64,000 bases of DNA from Auanema rhodensis. Taxonomy: Eukaryota; Nematoda; Chromadorea; Rhabditida; Rhabditidae. Positions 51,310 through 63,878 of the stretch are shown piece by piece (position 1 is the first letter of the stretch; every line of letters begins with the position of its first letter). A program made the translations under genes and the position numbers. A model generated the notes under the pieces. It had not been told where the DNA came from, searched no databases, and worked only from the letters and a program-made list of their open reading frames with translations. The DNA lies in NCBI GenBank assembly GCA_964057225.1, contig OZ059898.1:20933267-20997266 (forward strand), read 5' to 3'.

Positions 51310-53374
51310 AAGAGATGCGGTTTTCAAAATTAGATTCCCCATGTCCATATTAGTCTAAAAACAAATTTTTATTGATATTGGTGCATGGTAACCATGACTT
51401 TGAAATTTACGTGAACTTTAATTTATGCTAATTAAATGTACACGTGATGTGCACTTGGTATGTAACTCGCTTCACGTGAAAGATAAAGAGATGCGGTTTT
51501 CAAAATTAGATTCCCCATGTCCATATTAGTCTAAAAACAAATTTTTATTGATATTGGTTCATGGTAACCATGACTTTGAAATTTACGTGAACTTTAATTT
51601 ATGCTAATTAAATGTATACGTGATGTGCACTTGGTATGTAACTCGCTTCACGTGAAAGATAAAGAGATGCGGTTTTCAAAATTAGATTCCCCATGTCCAT
51701 ATTAGTCTAAAAACAAATTTTTATTGATATTGGTTCATGGTAACCATGACTTTGAAATTTACGTGAACTTTAATTTATGCTAATTAAATGTACACGTGAT
51801 GTGCACTTGGTATGTAACTCGCTTCACGTGAAAGATGAAGAGATGCGGTTTTCAAAATTAGATTCCCCATGTCCATATTAGTCTAAAAACAAATTTTTAT
51901 TGATATTGGTGCATGGTAACCATGACTTTGAAATTTACGTGAACTTTAATTTATGCTAATTAAATGTACACGTGATGTGCACTTGGTATGTAACTCGCTT
52001 CACGTGAAAGATAAAGAGATGCGGTTTTCAAAATTAGATTCCCCATGTCCATATTAGTCTAAAAACAAATTTTTATTGATATTGGTTCATGGTAACCATG
52101 ACTTTGAAATTTACGTGAACTTTAATTTATGCTAATTAAATGTACACGTGATGTGCACTTGGTATGTAACTCGCTTCACGTGAAAGATGAAGAGATGCGG
52201 TTCTCAAAATTAGATTCCCCATGTCCATATTAGTCTAAAAACAAATTTTTATTGATATTGGTTCATGGTAACCATGACTTTGAAATTTACGTGAACTTTA
52301 ATTTATGCTAATTAAATGTACACGTGATGTGCACTTGGTATGTAACTCGCTTCACGTGAAAGATAAAGAGATGCGGTTTTCAAAATTAGATTCCCCATGT
52401 CCATATTAGTCTAAAAACAAATTTTTATTGATATTGGTTCATGGTAACCATGACTTTGAAATTTACGTGAACTTTAATTTATGCTAATTAAATGTATACG
52501 TGATGTGCACTTGGTATGTAACTCGCTTCACGTGAAAGATAAAGAGATGCGGTTTTCAAAATTAGATTCCCCATGTCCATATTAGTCTAAAAACAAATTT
52601 TTATTGATATTGGTTCATGGTAACCATGACTTTGAAATTTACGTGAACTTTAATTTATGCTAATTAAATGTACACGTGATGTGCACTTGGTATGTAACTC
52701 GCTTCACGTGAAAGATGAAGAGATGCGGTTTTCAAAATTAGATTCCCCATGTCCATATTAGTCTAAAAACAAATTTTTATTGATATTGGTGCATGGTAAC
52801 CATGACTTTGAAATTTACGTGAACTTTAATTTATGCTAATTAAATGTACACGTGATGTGCACTTGGTATGTAACTCGCTTCACGTGAAAGATAAAGAGAT
52901 GCGGTTTTCAAAATTAGATTCCCCATGTCCATATTAGTCTAAAAACAAATTTTTATTGATATTGGTTCATGGTAACCATGACTTTGAAATTTACGTGAAC
53001 TTTAATTTATGCTAATTAAATGTACACGTGATGTGCACTTGGTATGTAACTCGCTTCACGTGAAAGATGAAGAGATGCGGTTTTCAAAATTAGATTCCCC
53101 ATGTCCATATTAGTCTAAAAACAAATTTTTATTGATATTGGTTCATGGTAACCATGACTTTGAAATTTACGTGAACTTTAATTTATGCTAATTAAATGTA
53201 CACGTGATGTGCACTTGGTATGTAACTCGCTTCACGTGAAAGATAAAGAGATGCGGTTTTCAAAATTAGATTCCCCATGTCCATATTAGTCTAAAAACAA
53301 ATTTTTATTGATATTGGTTCATGGTAACCATGACTTTGAAATTTACGTGAACTTTAATTTATGCTAATTAAATG
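51310..53374 (+). repeat. 5-monomer (880-bp) higher-order repeat, about 2.3 copies
   Basis: GTATACGTG at 51,615 and 52,495 and the GATGAAG monomers after them repeat with an 880-bp (5 x 176) shift. The match is bounded by the AAAGTAAAAG monomer at about 51,306 on the left and by TATACG/TACACG at 52,495/53,375 on the right. A single difference was seen inside (GGTTCTCAAA at about 52,203 against GGTTTTCAAA at about 53,083). Confidence 0.88.
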
Positions 53375-55664
53375 TACACGTGATGTGCACTTGGTATGTA
53401 ACTCGCTTCACGTGAAAGATAAAGAGATGCGGTTTTCAAAATTAGATTCCCCATGTCCATATTAGTCTAAAAACAAATTTTTATTGATATTGGTGCATGG
53501 TAACCATGACTTTGAAATTTACGTGAACTTTAATTTATGCTAATTAAATGTACACGTGATGTGCACTTGGTATGTAACTCGCTTCACGTGAAAGATGAAG
53601 AGATGCGGTTTTCAAAATTAGATTCCCCATGTCCATATTAGTCTAAAAACAAATTTTTATTGATATTGGTGCATGGTAACCATGACTTTGAAATTTACGT
53701 GAACTTTAATTTATGCTAATTAAATGTACACGTGATGTGCACTTGGTATGTAACTCGCTTCACGTGAAAGTAAAAGAGATGCGGTTTTCAAAATTAGATT
53801 CCCCATGTCCATATTAGTCTAAAAACAAATTTTTATTGATATTGGTGCATGGTAACCATGACTTTGAAATTTACGTGAACTTTAATTTATGCTAATTAAA
53901 TGTACACGTGATGTGCACTTGGTATGTAACTCGCTTCACGTGAAAGATAAAGAGATGCGGTTTTCAAAATTAGATTCCCCATGTCCATATTAGTCTAAAA
54001 ACAAATTTTTATTGATATTGGTTCATGGTAACCATGACTTTGAAATTTACGTGAACTTTAATTTATGCTAATTAAATGTATACGTGATGTGCACTTGGTA
54101 TGTAACTCGCTTCACGTGAAAGATAAAGAGATGCGGTTTTCAAAATTAGATTCCCCATGTCCATATTAGTCTAAAAACAAATTTTTATTGATATTGGTTC
54201 ATGGTAACCATGACTTTGAAATTTACGTGAACTTTAATTTATGCTAATTAAATGTACACGTGATGTGCACTTGGTATGTAACTCGCGTCACGTGAAAGAT
54301 AAAGAGATGCGGTTTTCAAAATTAGATTCCCCATGTCCATATTAGTCTAAAAACAAATTTTTATTGATATTGGTTCATGGTAACCATGACTTTGAAATTT
54401 ACGTGAACTTTAATTTATGCTAATTAAATGTACACGTGATGTGCACTTGGTATGTAACTCGCTTCACGTGAAAGATAAAGAGATGCGGTTTTCAAAATTA
54501 GATTCCCCATGTCCATATTAGTTTAAAAACAAATTTTTATTGATATTGGTGCATGGTAACCATGACTTTGAAATTTACGTGAACTTTAATTTATGCTAAT
54601 TAAATGTACACGTGATGTGCACTTGGTATGTAACTCGCTTCACGTGAAAGATAAAGAGATGCGGTTTTCAAAATTAGATTCCCCATGTCCATATTAGTTT
54701 AAAAACAAATTTTTATTGATATTGGTGCATGGTAACCATGACTTTGAAATTTACGTGAACTTTAATTTATGCTAATTAAATGTACACGTGATGTGCACTT
54801 GGTATGTAACTCGCTTCACGTGAAAGATAAAGAGATGCGGTTTTCAAAATTAGATTCCCCATGTCCATATTAGTCTAAAAACAAATTTTTATTGATATTG
54901 GTTCATGGTAACCATGACTTTGAAATTTACGTGAACTTTAATTTATGCTAATTAAATGTACACGTGTTGTGCACTTGGTATGTAACTCGCTTCACGTGAA
55001 AGATAAAGAGATGCGGTTTTCAAAATTAGATTCCCCATGTCCATATTAGTCTAAAAACAAATTTTTATTGATATTGGTGCATGGTAACCATGACTTTGAA
55101 ATTTACGTGAACTTTAATTTATGCTAATTAAATGTACACGTGATGTGCACTTGGTATGTAACTCGCTTCACGTGAAAGATGAAGAGATGCGGTTTTCAAA
55201 ATTAGATTCCCCATGTCCATATTAGTCTAAAAACAAATTTTTATTGATATTGGTGCATGGTAACCATGACTTTGAAATTTACGTGAACTTTAATTTATGC
55301 TAATTAAATGTACACGTGATGTGCACTTGGTATGTAACTCGCTTCACGTGAAAGTAAAAGAGATGCGGTTTTCAAAATTAGATTCCCCATGTCCATATTA
55401 GTCTAAAAACAAATTTTTATTGATATTGGTGCATGGTAACCATGACTTTGAAATTTACGTGAACTTTAATTTATGCTAATTAAATGTACACGTGATGTGC
55501 ACTTGGTATGTAACTCGCTTCACGTGAAAGATAAAGAGATGCGGTTTTCAAAATTAGATTCCCCATGTCCATATTAGTCTAAAAACAAATTTTTATTGAT
55601 ATTGGTTCATGGTAACCATGACTTTGAAATTTACGTGAACTTTAATTTATGCTAATTAAATGTA

Positions 55665-58235
55665 TACGTGATGTGCACTTGGTATGTAACTCGCTTCACG
55701 TGAAAGATAAAGAGATGCGGTTTTCAAAATTAGATTCCCCATGTCCATATTAGTCTAAAAACAAATTTTTATTGATATTGGTGCATGGTAACCATGACTT
55801 TGAAATTTACGTGAACTTTAATTTATGCTAATTAAATGTACACGTGATGTGCACTTGGTATGTAACTCGCTTCACGTGAAAGATAAAGAGATGCTGTTTT
55901 CAAAATTAGATTCCCCATGTCCATATTAGTCTAAAAACAAATTTTTATTGATATTGGTTCATGGTAACCATGACTTTGAAATTTACGTGAACTTTAATTT
56001 ATGCTAATTAAATGTATACGTGATGTGCACTTGGTATGTAACTCGCTTCACGTGAAAGATAAAGAGATGCGGTTTTCAAAATTAGATTCCCCATGTCCAT
56101 ATTAGTCTAAAAACAAATTTTTATTGATATTGGTGCATGGTAACCATGACTTTGAAATTTACGTGAACTTTAATTTATGCTAATTAAATGTACACGTGAT
56201 GTGCACTTGGTATGTAACTCGCTTCACGTGAAAGATAAAGAGATGCGGTTTTCAAAATTAGATTCCCCATGTCCATATTAGTTTAAAAACAAATTTTTAT
56301 TGATATTGGTGCATGGTAACCATGACTTTGAAATTTACGTGAACTTTAATTTATGCTAATTAAATGTACACGTGATGTGCACTTGGTATGTAACTCGCTT
56401 CACGTGAAAGATAAAGAGATGCGGTTTTCAAAATTAGATTCCCCATGTCCATATTAGTCTAAAAACAAATTTTTATTGGTATTGGTTCATGGTAACCATG
56501 ACTTTGAAATTTACGTGAACTTTAATTTATGCTAATTAAATGTACACGTGATGTGCACTTGGTATGTAACTCGCTTCACGTGAAAGATAAAGAGATGCGG
56601 TTTTCAAAATTAGATTCCCCATGTCCATATTAGTCTAAAAACAAATTTTTATTGATATTGGTGCATGGTAACCATGACTTTGAAATTTACGTGAACTTTA
56701 ATTCATGCTAATTAAATGTACACGTGATGTGCACTTGGTATGTAACTCGCTTCACGTGAAAAATAAAGAGATGCGGTTTTCAAAATTAGATTCCCCATGT
56801 CCATATTAGTCTAAAAACAAATTTTTATTGATATTGGTTCATGGTAACCATGACTTTGAAATTTACGTGAACTTTAATTTATGCTAATTAAATGTACACG
56901 TGATGTGCACTTGGTATGTAACTCGCTTCACGTGAAAGATAAAGAGATGCGGTTTTCAAAATTAGATTCCCCATGTCCATATTAGTCTAAAAACAAATTT
57001 TTATTGATATTGGTGCATGGTAACCATGACTTTGAAATTTACGTGAACTTTAATTCATGCTAATTAAATGTACACGTGATGTGCACTTGGTATGTAACTC
57101 GCTTCACGTGAAAAATAAAGAGATGCGGTTTCCAAAATTAGATTCCCCATGTCCATATTAGTCTAAAAACAAATTTTTATTGATATTGGTGCATGGTAAC
57201 CATGACTTTGAAATTTACGTGAACTTTAATTTATGCTAATTAAATGTACACGTGATGTGCACTTGGTATGTACTCGCTTCACGTGAAAGATAAAGAGATG
57301 CGGTTTTCAAAATTAGATTCCCCATGTCCATATTAGTCTAAAAACAAATTTTCATTGATATTGGTGCATGGTAACCATGACTTTGAAATTTACGTGAACT
57401 TTAATTTATGCTAATTAAATGTATACGTGATGTGCACTTGGTATGTAACTCGCTTCACGTGAAAGATAAAGAGATGCGGTTTTCAAAATTAGATTCCCCA
57501 TGTCCATATTAGTCTAAAAACAAATTTTTATTGATATTGGTTCATGGTAACCATGACTTTGAAATTTACGTGAACTTTAATTTATGCTAATTAAATGTAC
57601 ACGTGATGTGCACTTGGTATGTAACTCGCTTCACGTGAAAGATGAAGAGATGCGGTTTTCAAAATTAGATTCCCCATGTCCATATTAGTCTAAAAACAAA
57701 TTTTTATTGATATTGGTGCATGGTAACCATGACTTTGAAATTTACGTGAACTTTAATTTATGCTAATTAAATGTACACGTGATGTGCACTTGGTATGTAA
57801 CTCGCTTCACGTGAAAGTAAAAGAGATGCGGTTTTCAAAATTAGATTCCCCATGTCCATATTAGTCTAAAAACAAATTTTTATTGATATTGGTGCATGGT
57901 AACCATGACTTTGAAATTTACGTGAACTTTAATTTATGCTAATTAAATGTACACGTGATGTGCACTTGGTATGTAACTCGCTTCACGTGAAAGATAAAGA
58001 GATGCGGTTTTCAAAATTAGATTCCCCATGTCCATATTAGTCTAAAAACAAATTTTTATTGATATTGGTTCATGGTAACCATGACTTTGAAATTTACGTG
58101 AACTTTAATTTATGCTAATTAAATGTATACGTGATGTGCACTTGGTATGTAACTCGCTTCACGTGAAAGATAAAGAGATGCGGTTTTCAAAATTAGATTC
58201 CCCATGTCCATATTAGTCTAAAAACAAATTTTTAT
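55665..58235 (+). repeat. 15-monomer higher-order unit, copy 1 (shift 2,639 bp)
   Basis: GATGCTGTTT (55,893), GTATACGTG (56,015), AGTTTAAAAAC, TATTGGTATTGG (56,474), two AATTCATGC/GAAAAATAAAG monomers (near 56,702 and 57,054), the one-base deletion GTATGTACTCG (57,271), TTTTCATTG, GTATACGTG (57,422) and AAAGTAAAAG (57,814) all recur 2,639 bp later, that is 15 monomers minus the deletion. One difference was found (T to C near 57,132). To the left the same comparison runs at 14 monomers (55,351 to 57,814), so one monomer was gained near 58,240-58,415. Confidence 0.92.
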
Positions 58236-58303
58236 TAATATTGGTTCATGGTAACCATGACTTTGAAATTTACGTGAACTTTAATTTATGCTAATTAAAT
58301 GTA

Positions 58304-60874
58304 CACGTGATGTGCACTTGGTATGTAACTCGCTTCACGTGAAAGATAAAGAGATGCGGTTTTCAAAATTAGATTCCCCATGTCCATATTAGTCTAAAAA
58401 CAAATTTTTATTGATATTGGTGCATGGTAACCATGACTTTGAAATTTACGTGAACTTTAATTTATGCTAATTAAATGTACACGTGATGTGCACTTGGTAT
58501 GTAACTCGCTTCACGTGAAAGATAAAGAGATGCTGTTTTCAAAATTAGATTCCCCATGTCCATATTAGTCTAAAAACAAATTTTTATTGATATTGGTTCA
58601 TGGTAACCATGACTTTGAAATTTACGTGAACTTTAATTTATGCTAATTAAATGTATACGTGATGTGCACTTGGTATGTAACTCGCTTCACGTGAAAGATA
58701 AAGAGATGCGGTTTTCAAAATTAGATTCCCCATGTCCATATTAGTCTAAAAACAAATTTTTATTGATATTGGTGCATGGTAACCATGACTTTGAAATTTA
58801 CGTGAACTTTAATTTATGCTAATTAAATGTACACGTGATGTGCACTTGGTATGTAACTCGCTTCACGTGAAAGATAAAGAGATGCGGTTTTCAAAATTAG
58901 ATTCCCCATGTCCATATTAGTTTAAAAACAAATTTTTATTGATATTGGTGCATGGTAACCATGACTTTGAAATTTACGTGAACTTTAATTTATGCTAATT
59001 AAATGTACACGTGATGTGCACTTGGTATGTAACTCGCTTCACGTGAAAGATAAAGAGATGCGGTTTTCAAAATTAGATTCCCCATGTCCATATTAGTCTA
59101 AAAACAAATTTTTATTGGTATTGGTTCATGGTAACCATGACTTTGAAATTTACGTGAACTTTAATTTATGCTAATTAAATGTACACGTGATGTGCACTTG
59201 GTATGTAACTCGCTTCACGTGAAAGATAAAGAGATGCGGTTTTCAAAATTAGATTCCCCATGTCCATATTAGTCTAAAAACAAATTTTTATTGATATTGG
59301 TGCATGGTAACCATGACTTTGAAATTTACGTGAACTTTAATTCATGCTAATTAAATGTACACGTGATGTGCACTTGGTATGTAACTCGCTTCACGTGAAA
59401 AATAAAGAGATGCGGTTTTCAAAATTAGATTCCCCATGTCCATATTAGTCTAAAAACAAATTTTTATTGATATTGGTTCATGGTAACCATGACTTTGAAA
59501 TTTACGTGAACTTTAATTTATGCTAATTAAATGTACACGTGATGTGCACTTGGTATGTAACTCGCTTCACGTGAAAGATAAAGAGATGCGGTTTTCAAAA
59601 TTAGATTCCCCATGTCCATATTAGTCTAAAAACAAATTTTTATTGATATTGGTGCATGGTAACCATGACTTTGAAATTTACGTGAACTTTAATTCATGCT
59701 AATTAAATGTACACGTGATGTGCACTTGGTATGTAACTCGCTTCACGTGAAAAATAAAGAGATGCGGTTTTCAAAATTAGATTCCCCATGTCCATATTAG
59801 TCTAAAAACAAATTTTTATTGATATTGGTGCATGGTAACCATGACTTTGAAATTTACGTGAACTTTAATTTATGCTAATTAAATGTACACGTGATGTGCA
59901 CTTGGTATGTACTCGCTTCACGTGAAAGATAAAGAGATGCGGTTTTCAAAATTAGATTCCCCATGTCCATATTAGTCTAAAAACAAATTTTCATTGATAT
60001 TGGTGCATGGTAACCATGACTTTGAAATTTACGTGAACTTTAATTTATGCTAATTAAATGTATACGTGATGTGCACTTGGTATGTAACTCGCTTCACGTG
60101 AAAGATAAAGAGATGCGGTTTTCAAAATTAGATTCCCCATGTCCATATTAGTCTAAAAACAAATTTTTATTGATATTGGTTCATGGTAACCATGACTTTG
60201 AAATTTACGTGAACTTTAATTTATGCTAATTAAATGTACACGTGATGTGCACTTGGTATGTAACTCGCTTCACGTGAAAGATGAAGAGATGCGGTTTTCA
60301 AAATTAGATTCCCCATGTCCATATTAGTCTAAAAACAAATTTTTATTGATATTGGTGCATGGTAACCATGACTTTGAAATTTACGTGAACTTTAATTTAT
60401 GCTAATTAAATGTACACGTGATGTGCACTTGGTATGTAACTCGCTTCACGTGAAAGTAAAAGAGATGCGGTTTTCAAAATTAGATTCCCCATGTCCATAT
60501 TAGTCTAAAAACAAATTTTTATTGATATTGGTGCATGGTAACCATGACTTTGAAATTTACGTGAACTTTAATTTATGCTAATTAAATGTACACGTGATGT
60601 GCACTTGGTATGTAACTCGCTTCACGTGAAAGATAAAGAGATGCGGTTTTCAAAATTAGATTCCCCATGTCCATATTAGTCTAAAAACAAATTTTTATTG
60701 ATATTGGTTCATGGTAACCATGACTTTGAAATTTACGTGAACTTTAATTTATGCTAATTAAATGTATACGTGATGTGCACTTGGTATGTAACTCGCTTCA
60801 CGTGAAAGATAAAGAGATGCGGTTTTCAAAATTAGATTCCCCATGTCCATATTAGTCTAAAAACAAATTTTTAT
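58304..60874 (+). repeat. 15-monomer higher-order unit, copy 2
   Basis: This is the near-identical partner of 55,665-58,235. It ends where TTTATTAATATTGG in copy 1 (about 58,236) differs from TTTATTGATATTGG here. A partial third relative with the deletion GTATGTACTCG at 61,493 follows 1,583 bp (9 monomers minus one base) after the deletion at 59,910. The unit continues to be reused toward the right edge, where GATGCTGTTT reappears near 63,282. Confidence 0.91.
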
Positions 60875-63800
60875 TGATATTGGTTCATGGTAACCATGAC
60901 TTTGAAATTTACGTGAACTTTAATTTATGCTAATTAAATGTACACGTGATGTGCACTTGGTATGTAACTCGCTTCACGTTAAAGTAAAAGAGATGCGGTT
61001 TTCAAAATTAGATTCCCCATGTCCATATTAGTCTAAAAACAAATTTTTATTGATATTGGTGCATGGTAACCATGACTTTGAAATTTACGTGAACTTTAAT
61101 TTATGCTAATTAAATGTACACGTGATGTGCACTTGGTATGTAACTCGCTTCACGTGAAAGATAAAGAGATGCGGTTTTCAAAATTAGATTCCCCATGTCC
61201 ATATTAGTCTAAAAACAAATTTTTATTGATATTGGTGCATGGTAACCATGACTTTGAAATTTACGTGAACTTTAATTTATGCTAATTAAATGTACACGTG
61301 ATGTGCACTTGGTATGTAACTCGCTTCACGTGAAAAATAAAGAGATGCGGTTTTCAAAATTAGATTCCCCATGTCCATATTAGTCTCAAAACAAATTTTT
61401 ATTGATATTGGTGCATGGTAACCATGACTTTGAAATTTACGTGAACTTTAATTTATGCTAATTAAATGTACACGTGATGTGCACTTGGTATGTACTCGCT
61501 TCACGTGAAAGATAAAGAGATGCGGTTTTCAAAATTAGATTCCCCATGTCCATATTAGTCTAAAAACAAATTTTTATTGATATTGGTGCATGGTAACCAT
61601 GACTTTGAAATTTACGTGAACTTTAATTTATGCTAATTAAATGTATACGTGATGTGCACTTGGTATGTAACTCGCTTCACGTGAAAGATAAAGAGATGCG
61701 GTTTTCAAAATTAGATTCCCCATGTCCATATTAGTCTAAAAACAAATTTTTATTGATATTGGTTCATGGTAACCATGACTTTGAAATTTACGTGAACTTT
61801 AATTTATGCTAATTAAATGTACACGTGATGTGCACTTGGTATGTAACTTGCTTCACGTGAAAGATAAAGAGATGCGGTTTTCAAAATTAGATTCCCCATG
61901 TCCATATTAGTCTAAAAACAAATTTTTATTGATATTGGTGCATGGTAACCATGACTTTGAAATTTACGTGAACTTTAATTTATGCTAATTAAATGTACAC
62001 GTGATGTGCACTTGGTATGTAACTCGCTTCACGTGAAAGATGAAGAGATGCGGTTTTCAAAATTAGATTCCCCATGTCCATATTAGTCTAAAAACAAATT
62101 TTTATTGATATTGGTGCATGGTAACCATGACTTTGAAATTTACGTGAACTTTAATTTATGCTAATTAAATGTACACGTGATGTGCACTTGGTATGTAACT
62201 CGCTTCACGTGAAAGTAAAAGAGATGCGGTTTTCAAAATTAGATTCCCCATGTCCATATTAGTCTAAAAACAAATTTTTATTGATATTGGTGCATGGTAA
62301 CCATGACTTTGAAATTTACGTGAACTTTAATTTATGCTAATTAAATGTACACGTGATGTGCACTTGGTATGTAACTCGCTTCACGTGAAAGATAAAGAGA
62401 TGCGGTTTTCAAAATTAGATTCCCCATGTCCATATTAGTCTAAAAACAAATTTTTATTGATATTGGTTCATGGTAACCATGACTTTGAAATTTACGTGAA
62501 CTTTAATTTATGCTAATTAAATGTATACGTGATGTGCACTTGGTATGTAACTCGCTTCACGTGAAAGATAAAGAGATGCGGTTTTCAAAATTAGATTCCC
62601 CATGTCCATATTAGTCTAAAAACAAATTTTTATTGATATTGGTTCATGGTAACCATGACTTTGAAATTTACGTGAACTTTAATTTATGCTGATTAAATGT
62701 ACACGTGATGTGCACTTGGTATGTAACTCGCTTCACGTGAAAGTAAAAGAGATGCGGTTTTCAAAATTAGATTCCCCATGTCCATATTAGTCTAAAAACA
62801 AATTTTTATTGATATTGGTGCATGGTAACCATGACTTTGAAATTTACGTGAACTTTAATTTATGCTAATTAAATGTACACGTGATGTGCACTTGGTATGT
62901 AACTCGCTTCACGTGAAAGATAAAGAGATGCGGTTTTCAAAATTAGATTCCCCATGTCCATATTAGTCTAAAAACAAATTTTTATTGATATTGGTGCATG
63001 GTAACCATGACTTTGAAATTTACGTGAACTTTAATTTATGCTAATTAAATGTACACGTGATGTGCACTTGGTATGTAACTCGCTTCACGTGAAAGATAAA
63101 GAGATGCGGTTTTCAAAATTAGATTCCCCATGTCCATATTAGTCTAAAAACAAATTTTTATTGATATTGGTGCATGGTAACCATGACTTTGAAATTTACG
63201 TGAACTTTAATTTATGCTAATTAAATGTACACGTGATGTGCACTTGGTATGTAACTCGCTTCACGTGAAAGATAAAGAGATGCTGTTTTCAAAATTAGAT
63301 TCCCCATGTCCATATTAGTCTAAAAACAAATTTTTATTGATATTGGTTCATGGTAACCATGACTTTGAAATTTACGTGAACTTTAATTTATGCTAATTAA
63401 ATGTATACGTGATGTGCACTTGGTATGTAACTCGCTTCACGTGAAAGATAAAGAGATGCGGTTTTCAAAATTAGATTCCCCATGTCCATATTAGTCTAAA
63501 AACAAATTTTTATTGATATTGGTTCATGGTAACCATGACTTTGAAATTTACGTGAACTTTAATTTATGCTAATTAAATGTACACGTGATGTGCACTTGGT
63601 ATGTAACTCGCTTCACGTGAAAGATAAAGAGATGCGGTTTTCAAAATTAGATTCCCCATGTCCATATTATTCTAAAAACAAATTTTTATTGATATTGGTG
63701 CATGGTAACCATGACTTTGAAATTTACGTGAACTTTAATTTATGCTAATTAAATGTACACGTGATGTGCACTTGGTATGTAACTCGCTTCACGTGAAAGT

Positions 63801-63878
63801 AAAAGAGATGCGGTTTTCAAAATTAGATTCCCCATGTCCATATTAGTCTAAAAACAAATTTTTATTGATATTGGTGCA

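Noticed and set aside
63566-63748. A 60-codon open frame on the plus strand as a small protein gene
   Set aside because: It exists only because one monomer lost a TAG stop by a G-to-T change at 63,670. The sequence is ordinary satellite, the frame spans just over one repeat, and there is no promoter, start context or family similarity.
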